Source of the DNA: Symsagittifera roscoffensis
Taxonomy: Eukaryota > Xenacoelomorpha > Acoela > Convolutidae
Direction of reading: 5' to 3'
Length of the DNA: 64,000 bases
Assembly (NCBI RefSeq): GCF_963678635.1
Contig: NC_087070.1
Location: 25,786,007-25,850,006 of the forward strand
Position 1 is the stretch's first letter. Every line of letters starts with the position of its first letter. The notes beneath the pieces were generated by a model that made no database searches, was not told the origin of the DNA, and was given only the letters and a program-made list of their open reading frames with translations. The translations under genes and the position numbers were made by a program. Shown piece after piece: positions 60,901-64,000 of the stretch.

Positions 60901-63432
60901 CTCCTCGTCGGAGGTATATCGGTCTCTATCTGGGTCTTGATGCATTTCTCTATCCAGCCCGCGCTGCTTCCATTTTACTAGCAAAGAATGAATCGCGATT
61001 TCTGAGACGTCGGAATTGGATGTAGTTTCTGACCCATTCTCCCAAGGCTGAGACAGCTGAGACTGCGAGTCATAGCTTGAGCCGATGGACTCTGCATCAT
61101 CGTCGTCTAATTTGTTCATGATGTTTCTCGACTCCCCGGACAAAATTCTGTCCCTTGGTCGCTCTGAGGTCAACTCCCTGGACAGTATTCTTTCCCTTGG
61201 TCGTTTCCAGATCGTCTCCCCGGACAAGTCATCCTGTCCGGGCCCGGAGGAACATGACTCCCCGGACAATGTTTCGTCTCCGGATGAACAGTCCGAGCTC
61301 GGTTCGTACACCTCCTTCGTGTCTGTGAACTGAACTCTTCTCGTTACGCTGGATTTTAATTCAACGTTGACCTCTTGAGCAGTCTGAGTAGCGATGGATT
61401 AATGACACTCCACATACAAGGGCCTCCGAAGGACATCTTTCGGAATCGAACTCACTGAATCGAATCACTATCGATCGACAAACCAGTTCAACGTCCCGAC
61501 TCCGAATTGCTACTGGTCTCTTCTCCGTTTTCTCGGTGATTGTCAACCTCTGCATGGTCTCCATCCATTCATGGTCATGCCGTTCAACCTCTTTGTCAAG
61601 CAGGTCACAGAGTTTCAGCATGATATGCGGTGCCACGTTCACCGTCTTGTTTAGCAAGGCTATGCTGTTGATACCCAGCCTGGTCAGTTTTTGCTGCACC
61701 AGGTTTGATTGAACTAGCAAATCCAACGGAACCGGATCACCTTTCGCCAACACTTTTATGTCAGCAGCCGTCTCCACGGGAAGTTCAAGGTGTCCTAGTA
61801 TGGGGTGCCCAGACTTGTCAAGGCACCTGGTGAAGGGCAGTTTGTCGTAGGTCTCTTTGTCCAGAAATGAAAATCCATCCTTAATTTCTGCTTGGTTGGC
61901 CTGCTTCTCTTTCAGTTGCTCATAAAATTCTGAAGCTGTCGGCATTCTGGTGTTTGTCACGGGTTCGATGCTCAATGATCATGTGGTATCCGTCCAGACA
62001 CACGATCCAACGACCAATGTAACTTCGGTCCATCGAATAAGTCTTCAGCCAGGCAAGAGCCTGATTGTCCACGCGCAACTTGAAGGGAGCGCTCCCTAAG
62101 TACGCTCTGTATTTTTCAACGAAAGTGATCACCTGGAACATCTCCGCCTTTGGTGCACTGTATTTCATTTCAGTGTCGCTCAGGACTTCACTTCCGCAAG
62201 CTATTGGTCTGAGAACAGTCCTCCCGTTCCACTCCTGTTCCTGGTGAAGTTTGCCCGATATCGCAATCACTGATGCATCTGTATTTCGTACAAACATGAC
62301 CTTTTCTGTCGGCATGCCGAGGACCGGAGCCTCGCAAAATTTGCGCTTAATATTCTCAAAGGAGACATGAACCTCGTCAGTCCAGTAGAATTGTTTGCCT
62401 TTATTTCGCGTCAGCTTCTGCATGGGGTATGTCTTGTCAGCATACCCTTTGATAAACTCTCGGTAGTAGTTAGCGAATCCGAGGAAGCTCATCAATTGGG
62501 TGTCAGTCTTTGGTGCTTTCCATGTCAACACCCCTTTAACTGCTTCGGATCCTGTCTGACCCCGTTTTTATCTACAAAGCGACCCAGATACTTGAGTCCT
62601 CAGGATTTCGCACTTAGAAGGTTTGCGCTTCAGACCAGCTTGTTTCATGCAACTAAAGACCTCGTCTGGTCTCCTTATATGTTCCTCCAGCGTTGGTGTC
62701 GCGATGACCACGTAATCAACGTAACACATTATGAGGTTGCCATACTTTTTATTTACATTCGTGAAAACCTGAGCCAGTAATCGTTGGAACGTAGCCGTCG
62801 CATTGCATAGTCCAAACGGCATTATTTTCCACTGGTACCCCATTTCACACGCAAAGCCTATCTTCTCTCAATCTTGATTTCTGAGGGCACCTGCCAAAAC
62901 GCCGAGCCCAAATCCAACGTCGTGAAGAATTTTGGATCTCTAACTTGGAGAGGCTCTCGTCGATGCGGGGAATCGGGTGGGCGTCCTTTATCGTTACCGC
63001 ATTCAGGTAGCGGAAATCACAACAAAACAAAGTTGCCCCCTTTCTTTTTTGCCATGACCACGCCGCAAGCCCACGGTGACTTCGACGGTTCGATCATGTC
63101 GTTTTCCATTAACGTTTCAATTTTCTTTTTGCATGCTTCGGTCTTGTGGCGGGTCATTCTCTAGCTCCCTCCCTATGAGGTACCAAACCCTCTTCTATTT
63201 CTATCTCAAAATCTACAAAAAAACAGCAGCCTATATCAGCCTTGTGCTTTGAAAAAACGTCTGTGTTCCGATTTAACACCGCCCTGAGCGAGTCTAACTC
63301 CTTGTCTGTTAATTTGCCTTTCAAGTGCTCTATCTCAGGTAGGACCGGTGTGTTCAATGCTAATTCTGTTTCTGTCGGCGTCTCACGAAAATTTGAGCAG
63401 GTAGACATCCCATCGTCTGTCTCTGATTTCAT
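57913..63432 (-). mobile_element. Ty3/Gypsy-type LTR retrotransposon pol fossil
   Basis: Read on the minus strand: start of the reverse transcriptase at 63350-63154, RT core to about 62568, RNase H at 62531-61920, a long acidic linker (about 61975-60754), the zinc-binding and catalytic parts of integrase (about 60493-59700), the integrase C-terminal region (59298-58812) and an acidic C-terminal extension to about 57913. RT and integrase order is that of Ty3/Gypsy. The long linker between RNase H and integrase is known in related invertebrate elements. The copy is broken in several places and carries a 408-bp insertion within the integrase region; it looks moderately old. Confidence 0.85.
59303..59710. 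repeat. 408-bp direct repeat, copy 1, inside the pol fossil
   Basis: Nearly identical to 63351-63758, same orientation. Here it interrupts the integrase region, so it is the secondary location. It contains CACACACACACA-type simple sequence and a stretch that, at the other site, reads into the start of the RT region. Confidence 0.88.
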
Positions 63433-63758
63433 TGAAAACAGCTTTTTAGAAGACTTCAGTTCACTTATCCTCTATAAAATGCATTCTTGGTTGGCATGAA
63501 AAGGGCATTCAGTTACCTCATGTTTCTTGAAGTGCTTCACACTCCGATACACTGTGCTCAGAGGCAATGCGTAGCCAAGTTTCTTGCCTCTTTGTATCGT
63601 CACTGCTGTTGCATCTGTGTTCAACAACACACTCACACACACAGTCCGCTCTGAGTGAGTGAGAAGCTTCTTCCTAAAATAGTTGAGCTTTTACTGTTTG
63701 GATTGGGAACCAGACACACCTGTCAGTCGTTATCAAGCTCATTCAAGTTCCTCATCCT
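63351..63758. repeat. 408-bp direct repeat, copy 2, beside the RT start
   Basis: Counterpart of 59303-59710. It separates the RT start of the main pol fossil from a second RT piece at 63767-64000. Confidence 0.88.
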
Positions 63759-63766
63759 AAAGACAC

Positions 63767-64000
63767 AAAGCCTATCTTCTCTCGATCTTGTTTTCTGAGG
63801 GCACCTGCCAGAACGCCGAGCCCAAATCCAACGTCGTGAAGAATTTTGCATCTCCTAACTTGGAGAGTCTCTCGTCGATGCGGGGAATCGGGCGGGCGTC
63901 CTTTATCGTTACCGCATTCAGGTAGCGGAAATCACAGCAAAACGAAGTTGTCTCCTTTCTTTTTTGCCATGACCACGCCGCAAGCCCACGGGGACTTCGA
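63767..64000 (-). mobile_element. Second Ty3/Gypsy RT piece, running off the window
   Basis: Matches 62850-63083 at high identity in the same orientation, covering the part of RT around the CGVVMAKKKGG-like and DFRYLNAVTIKDA-like blocks. It is either part of a second, closely related fossil or of an internal duplication; the remainder is outside the window. Confidence 0.85.

Overview
The window is AT-rich animal DNA (introns, spliceosomal splice sites, LINEs, an LTR element, hAT-type MITEs and tRNA-like SINE heads, no bacterial features). The mobile elements look like those of marine invertebrates, but I cannot name the organism. One host gene is clear: RNA polymerase III subunit RPC6 (POLR3F/RPC34 family), plus strand, seven coding exons from 5918 to 17452, predicted at 330 residues. 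The spliced model stays in frame throughout and keeps the four C-terminal cysteines of the family's Fe-S cluster. Its first intron appears to start with GA rather than GT.

Region by region. 1-5917: intergenic, with tRNA-like SINE heads and dispersed repeats. 5918-17452: POLR3F, with introns full of repeats. 15082-29110: a tandem duplication of about 5.06 kb. Unit 1 carries the last four exons of the functional gene; unit 2 (from 24044) carries a copy of those exons with two nonsense changes. Both units hold a hAT MITE and, inside it, a 5'-truncated LINE flanked by a very long (about 78 bp) target-site duplication. Unit 1 also holds a near full-length 3.9 kb LINE (PHD finger, APE endonuclease, reverse transcriptase, C2H2 fingers); unit 2 preserves the empty site, so insertion order can be read.

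29111-36847: AT-rich DNA with a 24/26-bp minisatellite at 31.7 kb and a family of long repeats, two of them inverted. 36848-37047 is a 200-N assembly gap. 37048-42920: two nearly identical copies, 4228 bp apart, of a segment that changes abruptly into a CpG-rich array built on GGCGCGACTT cores with a perfect 37-bp-arm hairpin. Between them is a textbook 390-bp hAT MITE with a perfect 8-bp target duplication.

42921-52115: little recognisable, apart from an 0.8-kb direct repeat and an unassigned 176-codon ORF. 52116-55435: relic of a second LINE type, probably with a restriction-like endonuclease, whose 3' end is repeated in tandem. 55442-64000: minus-strand relics of Ty3/Gypsy-type LTR elements, including a gag-side ORF ending in an SGNH-hydrolase-like domain and a 408-bp sequence present twice.

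I see no operon, CRISPR array or evident host defence system. The least explained signals are the GGCGCGACTT arrays with their hairpin, the apparent GA-AG intron and the 78-bp target duplication.
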